Position numbers and translations under genes: made by a program. Below the pieces are notes generated by a model. It was not told the DNA's origin and made no database searches. It saw nothing but the letters and a program-made list of their open reading frames with translations. This document shows positions 1 to 8,361 of a stretch of DNA of 64,000 bases, piece by piece. Positions within the stretch are counted from its first letter, which is position 1. Every line of letters begins with the position of its first letter. The stretch covers positions 62,001 through 126,000 of the forward strand of contig NZ_UAPQ01000010.1 of assembly GCF_900444995.1 (NCBI RefSeq), read 5' to 3'. Source of the stretch: Actinomyces bovis (GTDB lineage: Bacteria > Actinomycetota > Actinomycetes > Actinomycetales > Actinomycetaceae).

Positions 1-162
1 GTCATTGGTCAGGATTCTCAAGACCAGCCAGTCCTGAGCCACGCGCTGCATCCAAGTCCCGGTGTTGGTCACGAGCGCCGCCAGGAACCAAATGCGGTAG
101 TTACGGATCGCCAGTGACTCGAAAGTGCTCCGCAGCGCTTTGACCACTCCCTGCCTCCTCAT
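1..162 (-). CDS. MFS transporter, N-terminal fragment (cut by window edge)
   Basis: The first 54 codons of a minus-strand gene run off the left edge. The peptide carries the pattern FESLAIRNYRIWFLAALVTN followed by GTWMQRVAQDWLVL, which is typical of the first membrane segment of enterobactin-exporter-like (MFS_3) major facilitator proteins. Two starts are possible: ATG at 162, with AGGAGG about 11 bases upstream, or GTG at 147, with a second AGGAGG (overlapping codons 2-3 of the longer form) six bases upstream. The spacing favours GTG at 147. Substrate cannot be told from this fragment. Confidence 0.7.
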   Translation of the reverse strand, partial: MRRQGVVKALRSTFESLAIRNYRIWFLAALVTNTGTWMQRVAQDWLVLRILTND

Positions 163-196
163 GAGCCACCGCCCCTCCTAGGACCATATACCTAGT

Positions 197-300
197 GACG
201 GCGTCGGCGTCGCAGTACTCAGGGATCGAGAGCTCTGGGAGCAGACCACTGGACCGCGGCGCCGACGCCGTCGGCAACAGGAATGAGGCGGCAGACCGCC
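197..300. repeat. Inverted repeat and small hairpin between the MFS fragment and the purine permease
   Basis: A perfect 13-bp inverted repeat lies at 197-209 (GACGGCGTCGGCG) and 260-272, with a 50-base spacer. A short GGCGG/CCGCC hairpin with a CAGA loop lies at 287-300, just beyond the permease stop codon, and may end transcription of that gene. No gene is seen between 163 and 312. Repressor site, terminator and chance in GC-rich DNA are all possible. Confidence 0.4.
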
Positions 301-312
301 GTTAGTTGAGCG

Positions 313-1788
313 TCAGCCGATACCCAAGATCGCCTTAATCGGCGTCAGCGTGAAGTAGACGACGAACATCAGCGAGGCCACCCACATAAGCGGGTGAATG
401 GCTTTGATCTTGCCGCGCGCCACCTGAATCACCAGGTAAGACACGAAGCCCGCACCGATGCCGTTAGTGATCGAGTAGGAGAAGGGCATCATGATGATGG
501 TGATGAAGGCGGGCAGGGCCACCTCTGGGGCCTTCCAGTCGATCTCTGTCACCTGCGTCATCATCAGGAAACCCACCACTACCAGGGCGGGGGTAGCTGC
601 CTCGTAGGGGACCATCGAGACCACCGGAGCAATGAACATGCTCGCCAGGAACAGCAGGCCCGTAACCACCGAGGCCAGGCCCGTGCGCGCCCCCTCACCG
701 ACGCCCGCAGCGGACTCGATATAGGAGGTGTTGGAGGAGACGCCGCCAGCACCACCGGCAATTGCCGCCAGGGAGTCAACCACCAGGATTTCACGGGTCT
801 TAGGCGGGTTGCCGCCCTCGTCCAGCAGGTCACCCTCAGAGCCGATCGCCACCATCGTGCCCATCGTGTCAAAGAAGTCTGCCAACAGCAGGGAGAAGAC
901 CAGCAGGACCACGGAGACGATCCCGACCTTCTCAATGGAGCCCAGCAGGTTGAAGTGGCCCAGGGTGGCCAGGCTTGGCAACTCCACCGGGGAACCCTTA
1001 AGCGCAGGCACCGACAGGGACCAGCCAGTCAGGTTGAGGGCGCCACGCTCCGGGTTGTCGTTGAAAGCCCCTAGGTGAGCCACTGCCTCAATGATGGCCG
1101 CCAAAATAGTCGAGGAGACGATGCCGATTAGGATCGCGCCCTTCACCTTGCGCACATGCAGCACCAGGATCAGGAATAGGCCCAGGAGGAATACGAGCAC
1201 CGGCCAGCCCTGCAGGCTGCCTCCCAGGCCCAGTTCCAAGGGTGTGCCGCCGGGGCGCACCACCTTGGCGTCCACTAGGCCGATCAGGGCGATGAACAGG
1301 CCGATACCCACGGAGATCGCCGTCTTGAGGTAGGCCGGGACCGCCCGGAAAACCGCCTCACGGAAGCCGGTGAGGACCAGCAGGAGGATGATGACGCCCT
1401 CGATGACGATCAGACCCATGGCATCGGCGTAGGTCATGCCCTTGGTGCCGGCGATCGTGTAGGCAACCATCGCGTTGATGCCCAGGCCGGCGGCCAAAGC
1501 CATCGGGTAATTGGCGACGACCCCCATGAGGATCGTCATGACGGCGGCAATGAAGGCGGTGCCTGCGGCGATCTGGGCCGTGGTGCCCAGCGGGGTGACG
1601 CCGTCGTGCGGGGTGGAGAGGATCAGCGGGTTGAGAACCAGGATGTACGCCATCGTGAAGAAGGTGACTAGGCCACCGCGAACTTCACGGGCAATGGTGG
1701 AGCCGCGCTCCGAGATGTGGAAGAACCGGTCCAGGGCGGAGGTGGGGGCCTCGGCCCTGGCTGTGCTGGATGGGGAGGTGGTACTCAC
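313..1788 (-). CDS. NCS2 (AzgA/PbuG-type) purine permease
   Basis: This is a 491-residue polytopic membrane protein of the AzgA-like branch of the NCS2 family, which takes up adenine, guanine or hypoxanthine by proton symport. The N-terminal stretch RGGLVTFFTMAYILVLNPLI and the central motif ADFFDTMGTMVAIGSEGDLL are hallmarks of the branch, and about a dozen hydrophobic segments cover the whole length, as expected. The start is a GTG (MSTTSPSS) with only a weak ribosome site. It is separated by about 50 bases from the DUF3027 gene on the same strand, so the two may be cotranscribed. Family assignment is firm. The exact purine is not visible in the sequence. Confidence 0.93.
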   Translation of the reverse strand: MSTTSPSSTARAEAPTSALDRFFHISERGSTIAREVRGGLVTFFTMAYILVLNPLILSTPHDGVTPLGTTAQIAAGTAFIAAVMTILMGVVANYPMALAAGLGINAMVAYTIAGTKGMTYADAMGLIVIEGVIILLLVLTGFREAVFRAVPAYLKTAISVGIGLFIALIGLVDAKVVRPGGTPLELGLGGSLQGWPVLVFLLGLFLILVLHVRKVKGAILIGIVSSTILAAIIEAVAHLGAFNDNPERGALNLTGWSLSVPALKGSPVELPSLATLGHFNLLGSIEKVGIVSVVLLVFSLLLADFFDTMGTMVAIGSEGDLLDEGGNPPKTREILVVDSLAAIAGGAGGVSSNTSYIESAAGVGEGARTGLASVVTGLLFLASMFIAPVVSMVPYEAATPALVVVGFLMMTQVTEIDWKAPEVALPAFITIIMMPFSYSITNGIGAGFVSYLVIQVARGKIKAIHPLMWVASLMFVVYFTLTPIKAILGIG

Positions 1789-1838
1789 GTCACCTGATCT
1801 TGGCAGATCGCCTGTGACGCACCTGAAACGCGAGGGGC

Positions 1839-3173
1839 TCAGCGGGAGGGCAGGGAGGACTCTAGGTCGGCGAGGGCCTTAGCGGTGTCCTGGTCATCCA
1901 GTTTGGCAGCACGACGGCGTCGTTTGCGCGGGGCCGCGGCGACTGGCTCTGGGAGATCCAGTTCCAGGCGTGGCGGGGCAGCAGGTTCAGCTGGGGGCGC
2001 GGCGGACGTCGTGGGCTCAGTGGGCTCAGCGGGCGCAGCGCAGGCAGCGGCCGCCGGGTCGGTGGGGGTGGTGGTAGCCGTAATAACCACAGTCGAGGCC
2101 TCGTCAGGAGTCACGGCGGTAGGCACGTCAACCTTGGCGGACTTGGTGGGGACCGCAAGCTGCTCCGGGGAGGGGAGCTCAGCGGCCTCAGCAGCGACAG
2201 ACGCGGTCTCCTCCAGCTGCTCGGCCTCGCTCTCCGCAGCGGCTTTGGCAGCCTCCGCCGCCTCGGCTGCCTGCAATTCCGCCAGAGGCACGCCCTCACG
2301 CAGAGCCAGGCCATCAGTAGCCACCGGCACCATTTCCGTCTCGTCCAGGCGCGACGGCGTCACCGGCCACTCTGGGCCCTGGTCCGGCAGGTCAGTCTCC
2401 GAATGGGCGCCGCAGCCGTGATCTAGGGAGACCACTGTGCCGTCGTCGGCCGCCCATTCGTTGGCGCAGACCCCAAAGACATTGCGCATCGGCCCGCTCA
2501 GTGGCATGAAGAAGCCGCAGGTGGAGCAGGTGGCATGAGCTCTGCGGACTCCGTCAGCGTCGGGGCCGTGCTCACCGTCGTACCAGCGTTGGGCGGCCCG
2601 CTGAATGCCCTCAGGGCTGAGCACGCGGGGGCGACCGAGGTCCAGCACATCTAGGGCCAGGGCGTCGGCGTCCTCCCCGGTGGCCTCCCAACCAGGCTCT
2701 AGCCGTTCATCAGTTTCCCGCTTAGGCAAACGGTCGGAGCGGCTGACGTCGCCCGGCTGCAGGCGGTCGGCCCACGGCACCCAGGCGGGGGCCAGCAGGG
2801 CATCCTCGCCAGGCAGTAGCTCCATCTCACAGATGGTGGCGGTGCGGCTGCGCGGCGGGCGGCTCATGGTGACGGCCCAACGCCAGCCGCGGTAGCCAGC
2901 AAGGTTGCATTCGAATAGGTGAGTGATCAGGCGCTCCGCCTGCGCCTTGGAGGCGGCAAAGAGCCCCACAGACAAGGGCTCGGTGATCTCCCCCAGGGCC
3001 TGGCGGGCCAGCTCTATGGCGGCGGCCGAGGTCAGGGTCTTGTCCTTGGCGGCAGCCGCGCGCTCCACGGGGGTGGGCAGGGAGCCTGGGCGCGCAATAC
3101 GCTCGCTCGCGGGACGCGCGTTGACTAGGTCAGCGGCAGTGGGGGGTGGAGTCTGCGTGGCGGTGTCAGTCAC
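1839..3173 (-). CDS. DUF3027 domain protein
   Basis: The 444-residue protein belongs to an actinobacterial family of unknown function (DUF3027). The conserved core covers roughly residues 30-280. It includes a zinc-finger-like block with CSTCGFFMPLSGPM and then NVFGVCANEW and SLDHGCGAHSE, where the Cys residues could bind metal. The last 170 residues are Ala/Glu/Pro/Thr-rich, then basic (PRKRRRRAAK), and are probably disordered and perhaps nucleic-acid binding. The start is a GTG at 3173. The gene lies 43 bases downstream of the helicase-associated gene on the same strand, an association common in actinobacteria. Function is unknown. Confidence 0.85.
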   Translation of the reverse strand: MTDTATQTPPPTAADLVNARPASERIARPGSLPTPVERAAAAKDKTLTSAAAIELARQALGEITEPLSVGLFAASKAQAERLITHLFECNLAGYRGWRWAVTMSRPPRSRTATICEMELLPGEDALLAPAWVPWADRLQPGDVSRSDRLPKRETDERLEPGWEATGEDADALALDVLDLGRPRVLSPEGIQRAAQRWYDGEHGPDADGVRRAHATCSTCGFFMPLSGPMRNVFGVCANEWAADDGTVVSLDHGCGAHSETDLPDQGPEWPVTPSRLDETEMVPVATDGLALREGVPLAELQAAEAAEAAKAAAESEAEQLEETASVAAEAAELPSPEQLAVPTKSAKVDVPTAVTPDEASTVVITATTTPTDPAAAACAAPAEPTEPTTSAAPPAEPAAPPRLELDLPEPVAAAPRKRRRRAAKLDDQDTAKALADLESSLPSR

Positions 3174-3216
3174 CCGCTCAGTGTAGGGGGCGACGCCAAA
3201 GCCGCCATCGCGCAGC

Positions 3217-5400
3217 TCACTGCGGACGGACGGATACGATCCGGTGCACCGCCACCGTCAACTCCGTTTCCCGGGTCAAGTCCGCCAGGCGCACCCGCCC
3301 TGCGTCCACCGCCAGCACCCGCACGCGGCGCTCCTGCGTGCCCCCAACTGGGTCCGCCACCACTAGCCGCACCGGTGTGCGTGCGGCCTGCGCTTGGCGC
3401 AACAGTGCGAGCGCATGCACCGGATCCGTAGCCTCCCCGGCTGGGGCCCCACTGCGGGCCCGCTCCTCCTCCCCCGCACGCAGACGTCGTACCAGCACCG
3501 CCAGCTCCCGGTCGGAAGCTGCCCGGCGTCGAGTGAAGGGCGCCCCACCGGGACGCTGCGGTGCCGGGGCGCTACGACGTCGTCCTTGCTGGCCGGGCTC
3601 CCCCAGCAGCACCTGCCCCTGGGCGTCCTCCAGCACCGGCGCCAGACCTGCTGCCCGCAATTCGCGCAGCACTTGGCCAGGCGAGGCCGTGGCAGCCAAT
3701 ACCCCTGGCGCCAGCTCAGCCAAGCCGAGTGCCGCCAGGCGACTATCTGCCACCAGCCCCGCCGCAACCGCCAGATCCGGGACCTGCAGCACGGCGGCAA
3801 CCTGGCGCACTCGCACCCCGCCGTGGTGGCGCTGCACGTCACGCACCAGCACCTCCAGGGCGCTGGGCAAGGGGGTGGGGCTGAAAGCAGCCAAGGCGGA
3901 CAGCAAAGACTCTGCGCTGTGCCCAGCATCTAGGGCGGCGCGCACCGATTCCGGGGTGAAACGCACCGTCAAGGCAAAGCCGCGCGACTCCACTGCACTG
4001 GCCTGCTCCAACAGTTCAGCTAAGACGGGAGTCGGGCGGCCGGGGACCACAGCTGTCAGATCGGACTGGAGCAGCAGCAGGGACACCGGCGTCGGCAAAT
4101 CCGCTTCTAGGGCCGTCTCCAGCGGGGCGAGCATCAGGTCAGATAATTCATCAGGCGGGGTGGCACCCAGCGGGCTGGGGTCAGTCGCGCTGGCCGGACC
4201 GCCGCCCGCCACCTGCAGTGTCACAGCCGCGAGCGCCAAGCCAGCGCGGGACGGAGCACCGGCGCCAGTGAGCCCCAGCAACTCCGCCTCCGCGAGCACA
4301 GCAGTGACCGCCCCCTTGGGTGCGGGGCGGCGGGGCCGGGCGAAGGTCAGGGCCGCGCGCACCCATGTGGGAGTGGCGGAAGCCCCCTCAGGCAGGGTGG
4401 TGAATAGCTGCAAGAGGCGGCGGCGCAGGGCTCTAGCCCAGGTGGCTTCGAGGTCGTCATGCAGGGCGGCGCGCAGGGTGCCGTCGTCGCCGCGCGAGCC
4501 GACTAGCCAGGGGGTGCGCAGGCTGGATGCCCAGGCGGCAGCGAGCTGGGCCCAGCGTTCGGGCAGGGTGGCGCGCGCCCAGGTGTAGGCGGTGCTTGAG
4601 GGCACCCAGCTGGTGCCCTCTTCATCTAGGCCGAGCAGTCCCGCTGCGGCGGCCAGCTCGCTTATGGTGGCGGTGGTGGCTTGGTCGATGCCTAGAGCTT
4701 GGGCGGTGCGGGTCAAGGTGCGCACGCCCACTCCTCCATTGCGCAGGATCGCGCCACCTTCCCATCCCCACTCGGTCAGCAGGGCTGCGACTAGGCGGAC
4801 GGCTTCTTCAGCGTGGCGGGTGGATTCGGCGGCGACGACGTCTGTTGGGAGTTGCTCTAGCTCCTTGGGTGAGGGTGGCGCCACGGGGTAGGGGGCGGGC
4901 GCGCCCGCGCGAGGTGCGAGGAGCTCGACCAGACCGGTCACGGGGGCGCCGCCCACCAGCAAGGCAAGATGCTCCAAGCGGGCTAGGCAAGCTGCGACGG
5001 CGGAGACCTCTAGCCCCAGGTGCTGGGAGATATGGGTGGCAAGTTGGGCGGCACGCAGTGGGGCCTGGGGCTGAGCGGGGGGAGTTTTGGTGGCTGGCGC
5101 CGTTTGTGGCGCCGTGGCCACCACCTGTTGGGCGACGGCGAGGGTGGGACCGTCCAGGCGCGCTAGGGCCAGTTCCACGCTGGTGTGCCCGGCGGCCCGA
5201 GCTGCCAGTGCGGTGATGGAGGAGGCGGGCGGGGTCACCAGGTCCGGGCGCTGCCGGAGGAAGCCAAGCATTTCCGCGTCTGCGAGGGCGGTCAGCTGTG
5301 CGGCCAGGTCCGCCGTCGTCGCCGCGGAGCAGGGGTTGTTAGCGAGCGTTTGGCTGGTGCCAGCTGGGGTGGCGGCTAGCTCAGGCTTCGGATCGCGCAT
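3217..5400 (-). CDS. Helicase-associated domain protein (Helicase_C_3-like)
   Basis: This is a large protein (about 727 residues) related to the actinobacterial family that accompanies XPB helicases and carries a helicase-C-like, winged-helix-rich architecture without Walker A or B motifs. Recognisable blocks are LADAEMLGFLRQRPDLVTPP near the N-terminus, FALTVRFTPESVRAALDAG in the middle, and a C-terminal beta-rich part (PVRLVVADPVGGTQERRVRV). I place the start at ATG 5400, preceded directly by GGGAGG; the reading frame stays open to a GTG at 5457 without a ribosome site. Its likely partner is the XPB gene at 6585, but here the two are divergent with an NYN gene between them. A role in DNA repair is inferred from that association. 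Confidence 0.8.
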   Translation of the reverse strand: MRDPKPELAATPAGTSQTLANNPCSAATTADLAAQLTALADAEMLGFLRQRPDLVTPPASSITALAARAAGHTSVELALARLDGPTLAVAQQVVATAPQTAPATKTPPAQPQAPLRAAQLATHISQHLGLEVSAVAACLARLEHLALLVGGAPVTGLVELLAPRAGAPAPYPVAPPSPKELEQLPTDVVAAESTRHAEEAVRLVAALLTEWGWEGGAILRNGGVGVRTLTRTAQALGIDQATTATISELAAAAGLLGLDEEGTSWVPSSTAYTWARATLPERWAQLAAAWASSLRTPWLVGSRGDDGTLRAALHDDLEATWARALRRRLLQLFTTLPEGASATPTWVRAALTFARPRRPAPKGAVTAVLAEAELLGLTGAGAPSRAGLALAAVTLQVAGGGPASATDPSPLGATPPDELSDLMLAPLETALEADLPTPVSLLLLQSDLTAVVPGRPTPVLAELLEQASAVESRGFALTVRFTPESVRAALDAGHSAESLLSALAAFSPTPLPSALEVLVRDVQRHHGGVRVRQVAAVLQVPDLAVAAGLVADSRLAALGLAELAPGVLAATASPGQVLRELRAAGLAPVLEDAQGQVLLGEPGQQGRRRSAPAPQRPGGAPFTRRRAASDRELAVLVRRLRAGEEERARSGAPAGEATDPVHALALLRQAQAARTPVRLVVADPVGGTQERRVRVLAVDAGRVRLADLTRETELTVAVHRIVSVRPQ

Positions 5401-5488
5401 CCTCCCAACGTACTGCGGCTGTCCAGCCCCGCCCACACCGCCCCAGAAGAGCTGCACGCGATAGATGAACCTGATTACCTACCCTGTT

Positions 5489-6346
5489 TCATCCCCGGAG
5501 CGCAGACTTGAAGGTGCTTCTTACAGCACGCAACTGGTCCGGCGTAAGGCGTGAATTCCCTTGTAAGCGACTAACAGAACCAATCAACAGTCCGTCAATA
5601 GTTCTCGGAATACTGCCGCCAAAATCTATCTGGGACAGAAGTTGCTCCCGGTCACGCTCATCCATAGAACTAATAACGCACTCAGTAACCCGCAAGGCCG
5701 TCTCCCCGAGAGACTCGCCGTCAACAGCCTCCAGTTCAACCCTGTGCGCACTCGTACGACCCGAGGAAAGAATATGGGGGTCTTGACCTGGCTCGGTCTG
5801 GACGACCTCGAGATGTGTTTCTAACCACTCCGGACTGAGTGTGACAACAGTGTCGGCTTCCTGCTGCAAGGTACGGCTAGAGTTCGTGCGGAGATCCCCT
5901 ATCCCCAGCAGGTGGATTCGCAAACCGTAGGTCTGCGCGAGTTGCACGCCGACACGAATATCCTCATCCCCCGACATCAGCACGATATCGGAAACTGCCC
6001 GATTCCTCGCCAGCTCAATGAGGTCGGTGACGATAAGGGAATCCACACCTTTCTGCTGACCAGCGCCGTTAAGAGCACCGAGGCGCAGTTTGAGCGAGGG
6101 GAGAGCAGCCAGCTCAGCCAGGCCCCCAGAGACCTCATTCCCCCTAATAGCGTCATACCAATATGTGCGCAGCAAGGACACCGCATCGCCACATTCTCTT
6201 GCCTCTTCCACGAGGTCAGAAACAGCCTTGGCGGGGTTACGCATACGTAGCCGGTGACGTTGGAGACTCTGCCCAGCGAGCGCCATTCCACCTGCGGCCC
6301 AGAAATAACCAGCATCGACAAGCAGGGCAAACCGTTCCACAGCCAT
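5489..6346 (-). CDS. NYN (PIN-like) domain protein, putative RNase
   Basis: The 285-residue protein has an N-terminal NYN/LabA-type PIN-like nuclease domain (about 1-160). The first acidic motif is in FALLVDAGYF, then KGVDSLIVTDLIELA carries the second acidic residue, and IVLMSGDEDI carries the third. The C-terminal part (about 190-285) is a helical domain I do not recognise, of the size of the small RNA-binding HTH domains often fused to NYN. The ATG at 6346 is preceded by GGGAG, so the longer frame to 6376 is not used. Base composition is visibly lower in GC than both neighbours, which suggests later insertion between the two helicase genes. The target RNA or DNA is unknown. Confidence 0.8.
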   Translation of the reverse strand: MAVERFALLVDAGYFWAAGGMALAGQSLQRHRLRMRNPAKAVSDLVEEARECGDAVSLLRTYWYDAIRGNEVSGGLAELAALPSLKLRLGALNGAGQQKGVDSLIVTDLIELARNRAVSDIVLMSGDEDIRVGVQLAQTYGLRIHLLGIGDLRTNSSRTLQQEADTVVTLSPEWLETHLEVVQTEPGQDPHILSSGRTSAHRVELEAVDGESLGETALRVTECVISSMDERDREQLLSQIDFGGSIPRTIDGLLIGSVSRLQGNSRLTPDQLRAVRSTFKSALRG

Positions 6347-6365
6347 ATCTCCCACAAAATATAGC

Positions 6366-6419
6366 GACCCCCACATAATAGGTGGGGGTCATAGGCCGGA
6401 CGCATAGTTTATAACGTCC
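6366..6419. promoter_or_regulatory. Hairpin leader and inverted repeat upstream of the NYN gene
   Basis: Just upstream of the minus-strand NYN gene lies a 9-bp perfect hairpin (GACCCCCAC at 6366-6374, GTGGGGGTC at 6382-6390), which would sit in the 5-prime leader about 20 bases before the start codon. Beyond it an imperfectly spaced GGACG/CGTCC repeat (6398-6419) frames an AT-rich TTATAAACTATG core that resembles a -10 region. This could be a repressor operator plus an RNA structure. The rest of 6347-6584 shows no gene. Confidence 0.4.
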
Positions 6420-6584
6420 GACATACCATAGAGTAGCCATCAGCCCCTGGCGGGTCAAGCAATCCGAGGCCGTTCGGGTCTTAGCTAGCAGCCATACCAG
6501 ACGAGCCCACTGCCTCGCCCCCGGCCCACTCACCACCCCAAGGTGGGGCGTCTGTTCTAGAACGCTGACTGCGATACTCGCCCC

Positions 6585-8282
6585 ATGCCCACCACGCCAG
6601 GCTCCTCTACGCCATCCGCCCCTAACGGCCCGCTGATCGTCCAATCTGACCGCACGGTTCTCCTGGAGGCCGCCCACCCGGCTGCCGCTGACGCCCGCCG
6701 GGCCATCGCTCCCTTCGCAGAACTGGAGCGGGCCCCTGAACATATGCACACTTACCGCATTACGCCGCTGGCCTTGTGGAATGCGCGGGCCGCCGGGCTG
6801 GATGCGGAAACGGTGGTGCACACCCTCATCACCTACTCGCGCTTCCCCGTGCCCCACTCCCTGCTCACGGAAATCGCCGAGACCATGAGCCGCTACGGGC
6901 GCCTCCAACTGCTCTCTGACCCCGCCCACGGCCTGGTCTTGCACGCCACCGACCAGGCCGTACTGACAGAGGTCACCCGTTCCAAACGCACCGCTGGCCT
7001 GCTCGGTGAGCGCCTGGGAGAGGCCGACGTCGTCGTCCACCCCTCTGAACGCGGGCACCTCAAACAAGTGCTCATCAAGCTGGGTTGGCCGGCGGAAGAT
7101 CTAGCCGGCTACGTCGACGGTGAAGCCCACCCCATCGCCCTACGCGCTGCGTCCAAGGCTGCAGCTGCCGGAGAGCCGGGAGCCTTCGCCCTGCGCCCCT
7201 ACCAGCAGGAGGCAGTAGATGCCTTCTGGGCAGGCGGCAGCGGCGTCGTCGTATTGCCCTGTGGGGCAGGCAAGACCCTGGTGGGAGCGGCAACCATGGC
7301 CCGCTCCTCCACCACCACCCTGATCCTGGTGACCAACGCCGTCTCTGCACGCCAGTGGAAGGAAGAGCTCATGCGCTTCACCAGTCTGACAGCAGAGGAG
7401 ATCGGCGAGTATTCGGGGTCACGCAAGGAAGTCCGGCCGGTCACCATCGCCACCTACCAGGTGCTGACCACCAAACGGAAGGGCAGCTACCCGCACCTGG
7501 ATCTGTTTGACGCATATGACTGGGGCCTGATCGTTTACGACGAGGTGCACCTGCTGCCCGCCCCAATCTTCCGCATGACCGCAGACCTGCAGGCCCGCCG
7601 TCGCCTGGGGCTGACCGCCACACTGGTGCGTGAGGATGGGCGGGAGGACGAGGTCTTCAGCTTGATCGGACCTAAGCGCTATGACGCCCCCTGGAAGGAC
7701 CTGGAGCACCAGGGCTGGATTGCCCCTGCACTATGTACGGAGGTGCGCCTGACCCTGAGCGCGGGCGAGCGCATGACTTACGCGACCGCTGAGGCGGAAG
7801 ACCGCTACCGCCTGGCCGCTGCCAGCCCCGCCAAGAATGCGGTGGTGCGCCAGCTGCTGGCGCGGCACGCGGGTGAACCAACACTGGTGATTGGGCAGTA
7901 CGTGGACCAGCTAGAGGAGCTCGGCCAGGAGTTGGGGGCGCCGGTGCTTACTGGGTCGACGACGGTGCGTGAGCGGCAGCGGCTCTATGAGGCTTTCCGG
8001 GCTGGGGAGGTGCCAACCCTGGTGGTTTCTAAGGTGGCGAACTTTTCTATTGATCTGCCCGGGGCCACCGTGGCGGTGCAGGTTTCCGGGAGCTTCGGGT
8101 CACGGCAGGAGGAGGCGCAGCGCCTGGGGCGGATTGTGCGACCCAAGGAGGATGGGCGGCAGGCGCACTTCTACACGGTGGTGGCGCGGGACACTGTGGA
8201 CCAGGACTTTGCGGCGCACCGGCAGCGCTTTCTGGCGGAGCAGGGCTACGCCTACGAGATCGTTGACGCCGAAGATCTGTGA
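6585..8282 (+). CDS. DNA repair helicase XPB
   Basis: This is a 565-residue superfamily 2 helicase of the bacterial XPB type, an ATP-driven DNA translocase and helicase. Order of parts: damage-recognition-like N-terminal domain (about 10-190, with RAIAPFAELERAPEHMHTYR), Walker A in LPCGAGKTLVGA, the DEVH box in VYDEVHLLPA, the RED motif in LTATLVREDGRE, and helicase domain 2 with LVVSKVANFSIDLPGA and the arginine-finger region EEAQRLGRIVRPK. All the motifs needed for activity are intact. The start at 6585 has no clear ribosome site, so the transcript may be leaderless. It is divergent from the helicase-associated gene at 5400. The bacterial physiological role is presumed to be DNA repair. Confidence 0.94.
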   Translation: MPTTPGSSTPSAPNGPLIVQSDRTVLLEAAHPAAADARRAIAPFAELERAPEHMHTYRITPLALWNARAAGLDAETVVHTLITYSRFPVPHSLLTEIAETMSRYGRLQLLSDPAHGLVLHATDQAVLTEVTRSKRTAGLLGERLGEADVVVHPSERGHLKQVLIKLGWPAEDLAGYVDGEAHPIALRAASKAAAAGEPGAFALRPYQQEAVDAFWAGGSGVVVLPCGAGKTLVGAATMARSSTTTLILVTNAVSARQWKEELMRFTSLTAEEIGEYSGSRKEVRPVTIATYQVLTTKRKGSYPHLDLFDAYDWGLIVYDEVHLLPAPIFRMTADLQARRRLGLTATLVREDGREDEVFSLIGPKRYDAPWKDLEHQGWIAPALCTEVRLTLSAGERMTYATAEAEDRYRLAAASPAKNAVVRQLLARHAGEPTLVIGQYVDQLEELGQELGAPVLTGSTTVRERQRLYEAFRAGEVPTLVVSKVANFSIDLPGATVAVQVSGSFGSRQEEAQRLGRIVRPKEDGRQAHFYTVVARDTVDQDFAAHRQRFLAEQGYAYEIVDAEDL

Positions 8283-8361
8283 GAGGCCAACCGCAACAGC
8301 GCACGGCTGGCGGCGAAATCAGAGCTGAAATGCTTGCCCACCACGCCTGCGCCAAGAGACG

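Noticed and set aside
3146-4588. 480-codon plus-strand frame opposite the helicase-associated gene
   Set aside because: Arg/Ser/Ala-rich shadow translation without ribosome site.
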